In this document: one piece after another, positions 10,715 to 20,355 of the stretch
Position numbering within the stretch: position 1 is the stretch's first letter
How the letters are laid out: the number at the start of each line of letters is the position of its first letter
NCBI GenBank assembly: GCA_024364735.1
Contig: JAGFNQ010005648.1
Coordinates: 1-64,000 of the forward strand
Source: Boesenbergia rotunda
Taxonomy: Eukaryota > Streptophyta > Magnoliopsida > Zingiberales > Zingiberaceae
Direction: 5' to 3'
DNA length: 64,000 nucleotides
Made by a program: the position numbers and the translations under genes
Notes under the pieces: generated by a model
Database searches by the model: none
What the model was told of the DNA's origin: nothing
Seen by the model: only the letters and a program-made list of their open reading frames with translations

Positions 10715-11170
10715 TCAAATATAATCCTGTATACAATCAGCTATCGCGGAGCGCACTTCATCAATTTCATCTTGGGAGTACTCTGCTTTTGCAAACTATG
10801 AACAAAAACACATTATATGATTGTACAGAATAAAACATAACAACTTGAAAAAATTTATAACTAGATAACTTTAAATATTTGAGATAATAAAGAAATTATT
10901 ACTATCGTTCGGAATTCATCCCTCTCGATTGATGTAACTTCTTCAGTAATTTGCTTCATAAATCTCATCACATAATATCCACATTGTTTGGCATCCGGTT
11001 GCCTAGGAACCTAAGGCAAAGATAATTCATATTTTTAATGCTTAAAATACCAATATTATACACAATAAAAAATTTTGATTTAAATAGAAGTACAAATACC
11101 TTAATCACTTCCCACTGTACTTATTTTCTTCCTTGGAACGAATTAAACAATTTTATTGCTTAACACTGTG
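10715..11170 (-). pseudogene. Ulp1-like (C48) cysteine protease, C-terminal exons, broken
   Basis: Three minus-strand exons can be traced. The first (about 11170-11100) reads FNSFQGRK, a TAA stop, then VQWEVIK. The second (11010-10903) reads VPRQPDAKQCGYYVMRFMKQ. The third (10795-10715) reads FAKAEYSQDEIDEVRSAIAD and ends at a TGA. QPDAKQCGYYVM matches the catalytic-cysteine segment of the Ulp1/SENP protease domain (PRQPGSTECGYYVMR in plant transposon copies), and the following DEIDEVR helix is typical of its end. Splice signals fit (TTAG before 11010, GTAATA after 10903, ATAG before 10795). The in-frame stop in the first exon and the absence of the His/Asp part argue against activity. Ulp1-like ORFs are known passengers of plant CACTA and Mutator-like elements. 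Confidence 0.72.
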
Positions 11171-11601
11171 CTTCTCCAATAACTTCACTTGCACATGAAA
11201 ATTATGGAAATCCCACATCAGTAGTGCATCATATTTCATGAAACTGCACAACAAAAATTACTATATATTTTGCTTCCTCCATATAACTTAACAATAAATA
11301 GAATGCTTGGAATACAAAAACAAATTCAGTAATGATAGAGAATCTTCTATCTTGGAATCTTTTGATAGCAAGCTACCTAGTAGTCAAGTGGTCTAATTAC
11401 ACCATGCATTCACTATATACAAGTTCTAGCAAATTGCCACGGGAAGGAATACATGTATTGCATCAGTCACTAGATATAAATATGATGCCTCATAAAGAGC
11501 ATTTTAAAACAGCATGGGAAAATCAATCAAAGCTAATGGAAGCATAGAGCACTGTGTGTGAAAACAGCAATAAGTAGGAGACAACTCTGCAGGAAGCTTA
11601 C

Positions 11602-12376
11602 GTCCATGGCATTGTGAAGAAGATGTGGAGAGGCACACCAAGAGCTTCAGCAACATGCAAATGTCCTGTAGGAATCAATTATATCAGAAGAGACAAAAAA
11701 AATTGAGCAGTTTTTTTCTATTGAGATCTATATAAATCAAACAAATTTAAATATTATGCACTGCTGAGTTAAAAACCCATAACCTCACTTTAACCACAAT
11801 GTATGATAGAGACTCTAACACTACCGTTGCCTACGTTCAACGGCATTGCAACCATATAAAGCATAAGTTTAGAATCAACCAAAAGAACTCTCTTATTCAA
11901 GTGTCACAAACAAGCATGTCAAAAGAAACTTAAGGCAGAAAACAGAGGGAGTTTTCTCATACATGTTTGATGTCATTTACAGTAAATCTTCAAAATCAAT
12001 TTATATTCATTTATAGAAAGTTTCGAATAATCGAATAATTGAATAACAGAGGCAGAAAACACCATGTTATGCTTTTACTGGGTCATCTGGATGCTAAACA
12101 TCTAAGATAACCCAACTTTCTAGTGTTACTAAATTATTAATTGAAGTTCAAGCTCCGCATGTAGACTAATAAAATGTGCATATCTTACCATAAGCAGGAG
12201 GATTCGCAATAATTGCTTGTGCTCTAAAAGGCATCCCAGTAACCAAATCAGGCTCTGTGCATGCTGGGAGTAGAGAATCAATTATCTCCTTCAGTTGTTT
12301 CCTTTGAACATTAATTTCTGCAGGTCCTGATAATATAAAACCCTTGTTTCGTGTCATATCTGTATTCGTAAACATT
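11602..12376 (-). pseudogene. UGT80: Captured sterol 3-beta-glucosyltransferase (UGT80) fragment, two exons
   Basis: Exon A (12376-12189) encodes MTRNKGFILSGPAEINVQRK, then QLKEIIDSLLPACTEPDL and FRAQAIIANPPAYG. Exon B (11665-11602) encodes HLHVAEALGVPLHIFFTMPW. This follows UGT80A2, which has KNKGFLPSGPSEIPIQ, SLLPAC, ADAIIANPPAYG and HVAEALKIPIHVFFTMPWTP at the same places. UGT80 enzymes move glucose from UDP-glucose to membrane sterols. The junction is clean: exon A ends TATG before GTAAGA, exon B starts GA after TACAG, restoring Tyr-Gly-His. Exon B ends before GTAAGC. The exons before and after, including the UDP-sugar-binding C-terminal half, are absent. Both exons are open, so the capture may be fairly young, or the piece is part of a chimeric transcript with the Ulp1-like exons downstream. 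Confidence 0.85.
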
Positions 12377-13372
12377 CTGAAATAATCAATTTGACAGATC
12401 TGTAACTTATTATCCTTTGCAAGTAGGCAATGTAATATTAAACCAAGTCCTGTTCAGATTGCAATGCTCAGTAATGCAAATCGTGTGTGGCTAAAGTATC
12501 AAGTTGTGTGCAATGTTTAAACTTATGTTAAATTCTTGACATTTAGAGTCTGGATACTTAGATGGAATATACAAGGGAGATGAGAAGTGATAAAAAAAAG
12601 TCCACAAATGATAGAGTTCCCCATGAAATTTTGTGATGCTTTCCCTTTTTTCCTTTATATCTTCCTTTCAAGTAATTGGGCCCTTAATGTTGAAATAAAT
12701 TAGGCCAGACGGAAAGAATCTATAAGCCTATACAAGATATAGCATAAAACTTGTAGAAAAAATGTTAGGTGTATTTTAGACATATAGTAATTGTAATAGG
12801 TAGTGTATAGTAAGAAACTAGACTAAGACTGGAACATAAGCTTACTGGTTCCCTTGTATGTCAAACAGTAAACACTCATTACTCAATTTCTGCTTCACTG
12901 TTTTTAATTTCTTTTTGTTATAGCAGTCATCAAATATCTATGTATGTCTGCATTCGTTATAGATATCACTCTAAAGAACAACTTAATATCATATACAAAG
13001 CATATGCAAAGGCATTTGATGCGTTTTTTAGTTTCTTGTTGAACCTATCCATATTGCCTGTGCTATTTCCTTTGAGAACCTAACTTCATTACAACAAATC
13101 AAAGAGCATAAGATGCTATAAATCTACTTGTAAACTACTAATAGGGTTGGCAGAAAATTATGCTCTACTGGACAATGTTCTTAGTTTCAAACTCATCAAC
13201 AGTTAGTGAATGAATGAAGTTATCAAGGAATTAGTTGGGTCCTACATAAAAGAAATGATCAAAGCTCAACTAAACCTAGCTAATGCAATTTGGGAATCTA
13301 ATAAAGCTCACGTACAAGTTTGGGAATCCAAAGGGAAACATCCAAGAATGAAGATCACAACCAAGCCTTACC

Positions 13373-13860
13373 TGAAAACCCACACACCAAGCTTTCCTCT
13401 GCCCCTTTCTATTTCGATCAGAAGAAACCCAGCCATATGCATGAGCCCTAATTTCCAGAAATCCCTAGGAAGAGGACTAGGTTAGCTCTAACTCACGGTA
13501 CCAAAAACAATCAATAGCGATCTCAACTCACTAGGAGGGCCGCTGGCAGTGGCACTCAGCCGGGAAGGAGCTAGGGCACGCGATCGAGGAAGAAGAAAAG
13601 GTAAGTGAGGAGGCGTCGCCTCCTTGCTTGCGCGATGAAGAAGAAGAGAGCGAGAGGAGTCGGGGCTCACCTCGCGAGGGTGAAAGGAAGCGCCGCTCTC
13701 GGGGCTTCCTTGGACTCGGGCGATGAAGAAGGGGGAGAGGCGTCGACTCGTGGCTGCGAGGGGTTTGTGTGAGAGAAGCGAAAATGGTCGGGGGTTTGGG
13801 TGGTTGGCGGGCGAGGAAGAGAAAAGATTAGGGGTTTGTGCGACGAGAAAAAAAGATGAT
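13373..13860 (-). other. Possible 5' exon of the CACTA transcription unit
   Basis: A GC-rich island in an otherwise AT-rich element. On the minus strand it is followed at 13373 by a good donor (TTTTCAG before GTAAGG). Two overlapping Ser/Pro/Arg-rich frames occur (13488-13670 and from 13667 outward), neither recognisable. Placement upstream of and on the same strand as the UGT80 and Ulp1-like exons suggests a first exon and promoter for a chimeric transcript; this is inference. Confidence 0.35.
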
Positions 13861-13944
13861 TAAGGATCGAAAAATAAGAGAATGAGGATTCAATAGTTCG
13901 TTGTTTTTTTGCAGTTGGATATCCATCGTTGATTTTGTTTATTG

Positions 13945-14225
13945 CTTGAACAGCACAACAATACAACAACAATAGTTTAATATAACTGTTGTCTATTGTC
14001 ATAATAGACAACAGTTTATCACATCAGTTGTTGAAAATCCTGCCTATAGACAACAGTTATTTTATAACTGTTGTCGTTGAGTATACATACGACAACATTT
14101 TGTTATTACTGTTGTCTTTTTACGTATACAGACCAACAACAACAACGGTTAATACTAAAACTGTTGTTAAATTGACATAAGACAACACTTTATCAAAAAA
14201 CCGTTGTCGATTATGTGTTGTTGAA
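13945..14225. repeat. CACTA right subterminal repeat array
   Basis: Repeated GACAACAGT / ACTGTTGTC motifs in both orientations, mirroring the left end. Confidence 0.75.
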
Positions 14226-14244
14226 TGCAAAAATTCTAGTAGTG

Positions 14245-14865
14245 AGGCCCACAGATATCACTCCCGTCATATGGGATGGATAGATCCCATCTACATCACT
14301 CACATCCCTCCACATAATTCATTACATACCCAGTGATCGCCTTTATAGTCCACCCTGTTACGGGTGACGTTTGACGATACCAAAGTACATAACTGCTTAT
14401 GTAGGGAACCGTAGTGATTTCAGGTCTAAGGACTATTCATACTAATAGTCACATGAGAAAGTTTATGACACTCATATGACAATCTATGAAACTTTCTCAT
14501 GGCGGGTCATTCAGTACACATTCTCCAATGTATACCCATGTGTCAACTTGATATCACATATCCATGACTTGTGAGCTCAAGTCATCAGTTGACTTACATG
14601 CTAGTCTCCATGCATTAATATTGTCCTTGAATATTAATACTTGACTAGGAATGGTTTAGAGTAGTGTTCTCTACATCATCTCATTATCGATTTAACCAAT
14701 CGATATAATGTAGATAAGAACTTACTACCAAGGACATTATTATACTTAGTTATTTGACACAAATACAAAGTAAGTATAATAACCATGCCTTTATTAATGA
14801 TAAAATATGATACAAAATGTCCCTAGTCAATCATCATATAATTGGCTATAGGGCTCCTACTAACA
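14245..14865 (-). mobile_element. Copia-type solo LTR, 5' part (minus orientation)
   Basis: Ends at 14865 with ...CTCCTACTAACA, i.e. the minus-strand start TGTTAGTAGGAGCC of the LTR whose other part is 7775-8933. Junction with the CACTA element is at 14244/14245. Confidence 0.65.
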
Positions 14866-15186
14866 GCTGACAGTTATCATACCCTTGTCTCGTCAATCCG
14901 GATAAGGGTTGTCAGCTCCCCCGGCTATATAAACATGACGCTCCCCCCACCGCAGGTAGGCGCGCGCGAGCTCTCTCGTCTATTGCCTCATTTCAATTCA
15001 GTTCCACTATTATGCCTGCGGATACTGACTTGACTGTCGGAGTGCCTGACCGGGGAAAACCCCCGGCGGGTTTGCTCACGGTCGCTATTTCGCAGAGCCG
15101 CGCCGGAGTGCTGCTAGGTCTCTACTACCTCACCAGCTCGTGCCACCCGGCCCTTGGGATCGCCACCTCGCTTCGCGACAGGATCA
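14866..15186 (+). mobile_element. Tat-type gypsy LTR, 3' part
   Basis: Resumes the LTR begun at 7116. It contains the LTR core promoter GGCTATATAAA (about 14922-14932) and the R-region phrase GACTTGACTGTCGGAGTGCC, and ends ...GCGACAGGATCA at 15186. The first 30 bases repeat 7740-7769 with one mismatch. Confidence 0.85.
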
Positions 15187-15780
15187 AATTTGGCGCTAGA
15201 AGGAGGGACATTCCGGCTGATCGGAAGGGAAGGTGGAGGATCCCAACCGAGCCGGGATGACCGTCACTCCCAAAGAATACGAGCCCTTCTCAGTTGTCGG
15301 GACTAATGACCCTGCAACTTAGCCCCAGCGGCCAGCGACAACTGTTCCATCAGAAAGATAAGGGGAAGGCCCTGGTCGGCGAGCCACCGGTTGCACAGGC
15401 ATGCATCCCCCTTTGTCCATTGTATGTTGGAGGATTCCGTCCCCCGACACCTCAGGCTCTTCGATACGACTGAGTATGGTGGAGCCACCGACCTCGGGGA
15501 GCACCTCATGAAGGTGACAGTGTTGTACTATTCCATCAATATCCTGAGAGCATGAAAGGGTTTCAAGCAAGCCTGCTTGAAAAGGCTTTTCGCTCCAAGA
15601 AAGTGAGGCAGGTGTATTTTGGCAGTCCCCACGCATCTAAGCAAAGCCTAATCTCCTCCAGAAATGGTGGACAAGTCGCCCCACGCAAGATATAGACGGG
15701 CCCGTTCCCATGAACCTCGGCATGGCTCTCAGTGGAACGCGTGGCGATCCACGCTCCCTGAGATGCCTCCGACCGGGAAN
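15187..15780 (+). pseudogene. Tat-type retrotransposon leader and start of gag (truncated at an N)
   Basis: Directly after the LTR comes AATTTGGCGCTAGAAGGAGG, the primer-binding-site position (TGGCG start, as usual). The same sequence stands after the 5' LTR of the element at 46843. An ATG at 15257 opens MTVTPKEYEPFSVVGTND, parallel to MGIDAPEEYKLLS in the 46 kb copy. Further on, at about 15466-15550, DTTEYGGATDLGEHLMKVTV resembles the gag segment DPEEHLMKFE. Frame is soon lost. A single N at 15780 marks an uncertain base or assembly junction, after which the sequence changes to the Athila-like element. No pol is present. Confidence 0.6.
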
Positions 15781-16196
15781 TCAATCACATGTATGTGTCA
15801 CAAAAATAAGGCTAATCCTCACTAGGTACAAATAATTCATCTCAAGTCCTCAATCAAGAATCTATGGCCAAGTAGTACTCAAGCATCCAAGATTTCATCC
15901 ATGAGCTCAAATCTAAAGTTTTAACAACCAAATTTAATTTGTTTTCAAAAGACTCTAAAATGTTATCAAGATAGCCTAAAGGAATACATTTATTCCTACT
16001 CATGAAGAAAAAGTGCCAAAAGACATAAAATGGTATTTACAATGTCTATTTATTCATTCTACTCTACTCATGCATTTATTAGCAAGAACTCTTTTAAAAG
16101 AAAATTCTACTTCTAAAGAACATAAAGAGGAAAAAGGCAATGAAAGAAAATGCAAGAAAAAGTAAACTCCCTTTTATTTCTGGCGGTCGGAGTCTA
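15781..16196 (-). other. 3' untranslated part of the Athila-like element
   Basis: AT-rich sequence downstream (minus strand) of the last ORF of the Athila-like element. No 3' LTR is reached before the N at 15780, so the element is cut off here. Confidence 0.4.
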
Positions 16197-17627
16197 TCAA
16201 GAAATAATCTCCATCGTGGTAGTGGAGGGGGTATGGGTAATTGAGACAATTTCCTTCATTTGCTCAATTTTATTTTGCATCACTCCCCCACACTTAAACT
16301 TTGCAATAAACTGTTCAGGTGGCCGAAGGTGATTTAAGTACAATAGCCACTTCAGAGGTGGAGTGCTATAAGTCAAAGCAAGTTCATCTCCTCCCTCTTT
16401 ATTCTTTTTGGAAAACTTTCCAGGTGGTTGAAGACTGTCTAGATGGAGTACCCACTCAAGAAATCTCTGAGACCCTGCAAAAACATGTAAAACTTTCCTC
16501 AAGCGTGTAGGGTAAGATAAAAGTGCAATATCATCAATCTCTACATAAAATGTATCTAAAAATGCATCGCATCCAATAAAGTCAATTTTTGGTACCTCAA
16601 TAAATTTTTCATAAGCATATTCTACATGAGGTATATCAAGAAAAGTTCCACAGTCAATAAAATCAATCTCGGGTACCTCTAGAAGTTTTTCACATTCAAT
16701 TTCAGCATAAGAAATAACAAGAGACTCTTCACAATAAACAACTTCAATTTCAGGCTCATCTAAAAAATTTTCAAGATCAATTTTAGCATAATCTGTCTCA
16801 AGAATATCATAGCAATGCATAAAATCAAGCCTGGGTACCTCTAAAGAATTTTCATAATTATTTTTCACAAATGATGTATCAAGACATTCTTCACATGCAA
16901 ATCTAGACATCTCCCTGAAATTTTCTAAAGGAAAAGAAGAAATACTTACCTGATCGTGATGCAAAATGTATATTGGTTCTATCAGAAATACCTTCATCTC
17001 AGGCTCAAAATCTGGTGGACAATCAACTGAAATAGGTGATCCTTGGGTACTTGCTCCAATCATGCAAGTCCCTACACTTTCTGGAAATAATGGTGATCCC
17101 TGGGGCTCTGTGCAATCCCCTACACCTGTAGAATAATCTCCTGTGCATGCCTCCTTAGTAATATCTGCAACAACCTTATTAAAAAGATTAAGACTATCAA
17201 TAACAATATCATCCCAAAATACAAAACTAGAAAAATCAGGTAAAGCTTCCTCTGAAACCAACTCTCCTCCCAGTATGTCAAATGCACCATTATCATCAAT
17301 GATCTGTGCCTCAACAGTCTCATCTGCGGTGTCTATGCTCAGAATAGAGTGATCTCCCCTAGGGTCCTTCATGGCGTCGAAAATGCTAAACTGGACTACT
17401 GTGTCTCCCACCTCCATCGAAAGGGTGCCAGCATATACATCAATTTTAGTTCTAGCAGTCTTCAGAAAAGGCCTTCCAAGGATAAGTGGGGATCTACGTG
17501 CAAGATACTCTCCCTCCATGTCTAGAATGTAGAAGTCCGCCGGGAAAATCAACTCCTTCACCTTAACCAACACATCTTCAATTACTCCTGCCGGGCGGGT
17601 CTGACTCCGGTCTGCTAGCTGAATCAC
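16197..17627 (-). CDS. Athila-like protease end fused to an unfamiliar 27-residue repeat domain
   Basis: A 476-residue open frame continues the aspartic protease begun at 17631-18029 and is separated from it by one TGA. Residues 1-110 hold IQLADRS, FPADFYILDME and ILGRPFLKTARTKIDV, the typical second half of Athila-type retropepsins. RT should follow, but instead there is an acidic linker and then about 4.7 tandem units of 27 residues (plus-strand 16510-16897), each built on C-x(3)-L-x(10)-E-x-LLEVPEIDF. After that come two related blocks, WVLHLDSLQPPGKF and WLLYLNHLRPPEQF, and a stop. I do not recognise this region. No RT, RNase H or integrase motif is present, so the element cannot reverse-transcribe itself. 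It stays open for over 360 codons past the protease, which suggests fairly recent constraint or youth. Confidence 0.65.
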   Translation of the reverse strand: MIQLADRSQTRPAGVIEDVLVKVKELIFPADFYILDMEGEYLARRSPLILGRPFLKTARTKIDVYAGTLSMEVGDTVVQFSIFDAMKDPRGDHSILSIDTADETVEAQIIDDNGAFDILGGELVSEEALPDFSSFVFWDDIVIDSLNLFNKVVADITKEACTGDYSTGVGDCTEPQGSPLFPESVGTCMIGASTQGSPISVDCPPDFEPEMKVFLIEPIYILHHDQVSISSFPLENFREMSRFACEECLDTSFVKNNYENSLEVPRLDFMHCYDILETDYAKIDLENFLDEPEIEVVYCEESLVISYAEIECEKLLEVPEIDFIDCGTFLDIPHVEYAYEKFIEVPKIDFIGCDAFLDTFYVEIDDIALLSYPTRLRKVLHVFAGSQRFLEWVLHLDSLQPPGKFSKKNKEGGDELALTYSTPPLKWLLYLNHLRPPEQFIAKFKCGGVMQNKIEQMKEIVSITHTPSTTTMEIIS

Positions 17628-17630
17628 AAC

Positions 17631-18410
17631 TCAAGTGGCCTGTAGAGGACCAATGCCAAGCATCTGGAAAACTGTCCTGGGCATGACATTAATAGAAGCT
17701 CCTAAATCAAGCATGACATCATGTAGCGTAGTGCTTCCTATCTCACAAGATACAGTAAACATGCCAGGGTCTTCACATTTCTGAGGTATGGCATGGATGA
17801 GTGATGACACATTCTTCCCCATGCTAACCAATTCATTTTCCTTAAGCTTCTTCTTGTGAATACAAAGATCTTTCAAAAATTTTGCGTACTTAGGAACCTG
17901 TTTAATCATTGTCAGCAAGGGTACATTAATTTCGACTTTACTAAAAAGTTTTACCAGCTCATTGTATTCTTTTGCTTTCTCCTCCTCCACGTGTCTTTTG
18001 GTTGGAGTTCTCCCCTGTGGAAAAGGCAAGGAATAGGAACTTCCTCCTCATGACCGAAATGGGAGGGGCTGATTTTTGAGCTGCTGCCCATTTTTTGGAG
18101 CTGCTGTAAAATCTGTTTCGGGCTGATTTGTGCTTCGTTTTCCACCAAAATTACAGGATTGCTAGATGAAGAGTTGGGCACGAGCTAGGGGTGGTATCCA
18201 CTGAATTTGGAGTGGTTTCGGTACTGATTTGGGCTGGAAATGAACATGCTGCCCTGTTTTCAGAAAATCTGCTCTTGGGTCATTTTGAGTTGATGCAACC
18301 TTCCCACTCCTCAAATAAATTGCGCTAACGTTTCCCTTAGGGTTAGGAACAGCTTGAGAAGGTAGTTGGCTTGATCCTTGAGCTTTACTTTGATTAATGT
18401 CACTAGCCAT
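17631..18410 (-). pseudogene. Athila-like gag-protease linker and protease active site
   Basis: Two overlapping frames (18162-18410 and 17951-18181) and the frame 17631-18029 form the part between gag and protease. They contain NPKGNVSAIYLRSGK, a phrase common in Athila-type polyproteins, then KYAKFLKDLCIHKKKL and the active-site segment DLGASINVMPRTVF. Retropepsins normally use DTGAS or DSGAS; DLGAS is the usual form in plant Athila elements. A TGA after PLQAT interrupts the protease just after the active site. At least one frameshift lies near 18030-18170. The protein would process the gag-pol precursor in the capsid-like particle if intact. Confidence 0.75.
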
Positions 18411-18425
18411 TTGCCCATTTGTCTC

Positions 18426-19376
18426 TCAAGATATTGATTGTGTTGTTGTTGTTATTGTTTGTTGTAGCACTTGTTGTATCATCTCCATCATTTGTTGTTG
18501 CTGTGCATTTCCTCCACTTGAGCTCCATAGCTCCTTGGTTAGCATAGTTCTTGATTGACCTTGAAATGATGAGGTAGTAGGCTGAAATTGTTGAACTTGC
18601 TGAGATCCTTGAAAATTTGGCTGTTGGGGCTGATAGGAAGGTGAAATTTGCTGTTGATAGGGCTGATTAGTAGGCTGGAATGTTGGAGAATTTTGTTGAG
18701 AATTATACCCTTGAAAATTCTGATTTTGAAATGGAACTTGTTGTGGTGAGGGCTGAAATTGGTTGGGCTGAAATCCTTGGTTTTGGGGCTGAAAACTTGA
18801 GTTCCAAGGCTGGAAATTTTGCTGCGGTTGTTGAATTTGTTGCTGTGGAGGTTGATACGGCTGTGAATAACTCAGATTCCCTTGAAAACCTTGTTGAAAC
18901 CCTTGAGATGGCTGCTGAATTGGTTGATTTGGAAGTTGAATTTGCTGATTTAGGGGCTGAATTTGCTGATTTTGTTGCTGTGATTGTAGTGGTTGCTGCT
19001 GAACTTGCTGGAATATTTGTTGGGGTTGCTGTGATTGTTGTTGTGGTGGGCCTTGTTGGTAAAAAAAATTTCCATATCTCAAATTTGCATGATCCCTCCA
19101 CCCGGGGTTGTAAGAAGGAGAGTATGGATTGTTCCTAGCTTGAAATTGTCCCCTCACCAAAGCTGCTACTGACTCATCTTGTTGTAGGTTGGGACATGAA
19201 TCTGAAGTGTGTTCCTTGCTAGAACAAATACCACATACACTCATCACCACTTGACTTGATTGTGGAGGTACCGAAAAATTGAAATTTTGATTTGCACTAT
19301 TAACAGTCAATTGCTTCATAAATGATGCGATCTCTGCCAATGAATTCTTTATCTCCTTCTGATCATTAGAACTCAT
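18426..19376 (-). pseudogene. Athila-like gag, C-terminal part with zinc knuckle and Gln/Pro-rich region
   Basis: The frame opens MSSNDQKEIKNSLAEIASFM and contains a CCHC knuckle, CGICSSKEHTSDSC (C-x2-C-x4-H-x4-C), followed by NPYSPSYNPGWRDHANLRYG, a signature of Athila-type gag. About 190 residues rich in Gln, Pro, Asn and Phe follow, longer than usual, built from imperfect Q-x-x-NQ / FQ-P repeats. The plus-strand frame at 18680-19138 is its shadow. Gag binds the genomic RNA through the knuckle and forms the particle. It is cut off from its N-terminal half by frame changes at 19376-19800. Confidence 0.8.
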
Positions 19377-20183
19377 CTAAACTTCATTAACCCCTCTAGT
19401 AGATAATGCTCTGCTTCCAAATTGCTGAAAATTTTCTGCCATGTTCGAAATAAGCTCCCTAGCTTGATGGGGTGTTTTGTTGACTAAGGCCCCTCCAGCT
19501 GCTGCATCAATCATAATCTATCCATTGTAATAATCCTCATAAAGTATTGGATGAGGAGCTGCTCACTAATCTGATGCTGGGGGCAACTGGAGCAAAGCTT
19601 GTTGAATCTCTCCCAGTAGTCATAGAGTGTCTCCCCCACTATCTGCTGAATGCCACAGATACTTTTTCTGATATTGCTGTTCTGGAGGCTGGAAAATATT
19701 TTTCTAAGAAAGCCTTCTTCATGGAATCAGCTAGACACATGCCCAGTAGGTAAGTAATAAAACCAGTCTTTAGCTGCTCCAGTCAAAGAAAATGGAAAAG
19801 CCTCAGTTTGATGTCTTTTCTGAAATACCCTGAGGCTTCATAGTGGAGCAAACAACATGAAATTCATGCAGGTGTCTATTTGGATCTTCTCCAGATAATC
19901 CTTGAAATTTTGGCAAAAGATGGATAAGTCCAGATCTGAGCTCAAAATCTCCACCCAGCTCTGGATAGGCAATACTGGAGTACTGAAATAAAGCATCTGG
20001 TGCTGCGAGTTCTTTCATGGTCTTCTAGTGGTCTGCCATCTGATCAACTGAATAGGCTGCAATAGACTGAGTAGGAATAATGCCAAAAGCCTCTGAAACA
20101 CTGAGCTGGCTCCTCCTAGCTCTGAAAGTCCTCTCAATCTCAGGGTCAAAATCCTCTAGATCACCACCTGTAGACCTGGTCAT
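19377..20183 (-). pseudogene. Athila-like gag, N-terminal part
   Basis: The start is the ATG at 20183 (MTRSTGGDLEDFDPEIERTF), followed by a TAG near 20025 and then ELAAPDALFQYSS, FELRSGLIHLLPKFQGLSGE and HEFHVVCSTMKPQGI, all standard gag segments of Athila-type gypsy elements. Beyond 19800 the frame breaks several times although the remaining residues are still recognisable on the minus strand (19400-19800). Inactive relic of the capsid-forming part. Confidence 0.75.
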
Positions 20184-20330
20184 AAAAACAAAAACAAATC
20201 GCAGTACAAGTATATAGAAAAATGAAACAAATAAAATCAGATCACGAGATATAGCAGTAAGTGCAAATATGGATCAAGAAAAAATATGAAATGAGTACAC
20301 AAGCAAAAATCAAACAACTCAACTAGTATG

Positions 20331-20349
20331 TTCCCCGGCAACGGTGCCA
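20331..20349 (-). other. Primer-binding site, tRNA-Asp type
   Basis: Minus-strand TGGCACCGTTGCCGGGGAA lies seven bases after the LTR end. It matches the tRNA-Asp-type primer-binding site TGGCGCCGTTGCCGGGGA with one difference. This is where reverse transcription of the element would be primed. Confidence 0.85.
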
Positions 20350-20355
20350 AAAATT

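Larger units (their letters stand above)
8934..14244 (-). mobile_element. CACTA (En/Spm-type) transposon carrying host gene exons
   Basis: Both ends start CACTACTAGAA and continue with TGCATTCAACAACA in inverted orientation, giving a terminal inverted repeat of about 29 bases. The flanking triplets are GGG and AGG (two of three matching the expected 3-bp target duplication). Both subterminal regions are packed with direct and inverted copies of CACTGTTGTCG, the kind of sites CACTA transposases bind. The 5.3 kb interior holds minus-strand exons of a sterol glucosyltransferase and an Ulp1-like protease end, but no TNP2-type transposase that I can see. It would therefore depend on a transposase supplied elsewhere. 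Confidence 0.85.

Noticed and set aside
18680..19138. Plus-strand 152-codon acidic ORF
   Set aside because: Shadow of the Gln-rich gag frame on the minus strand.
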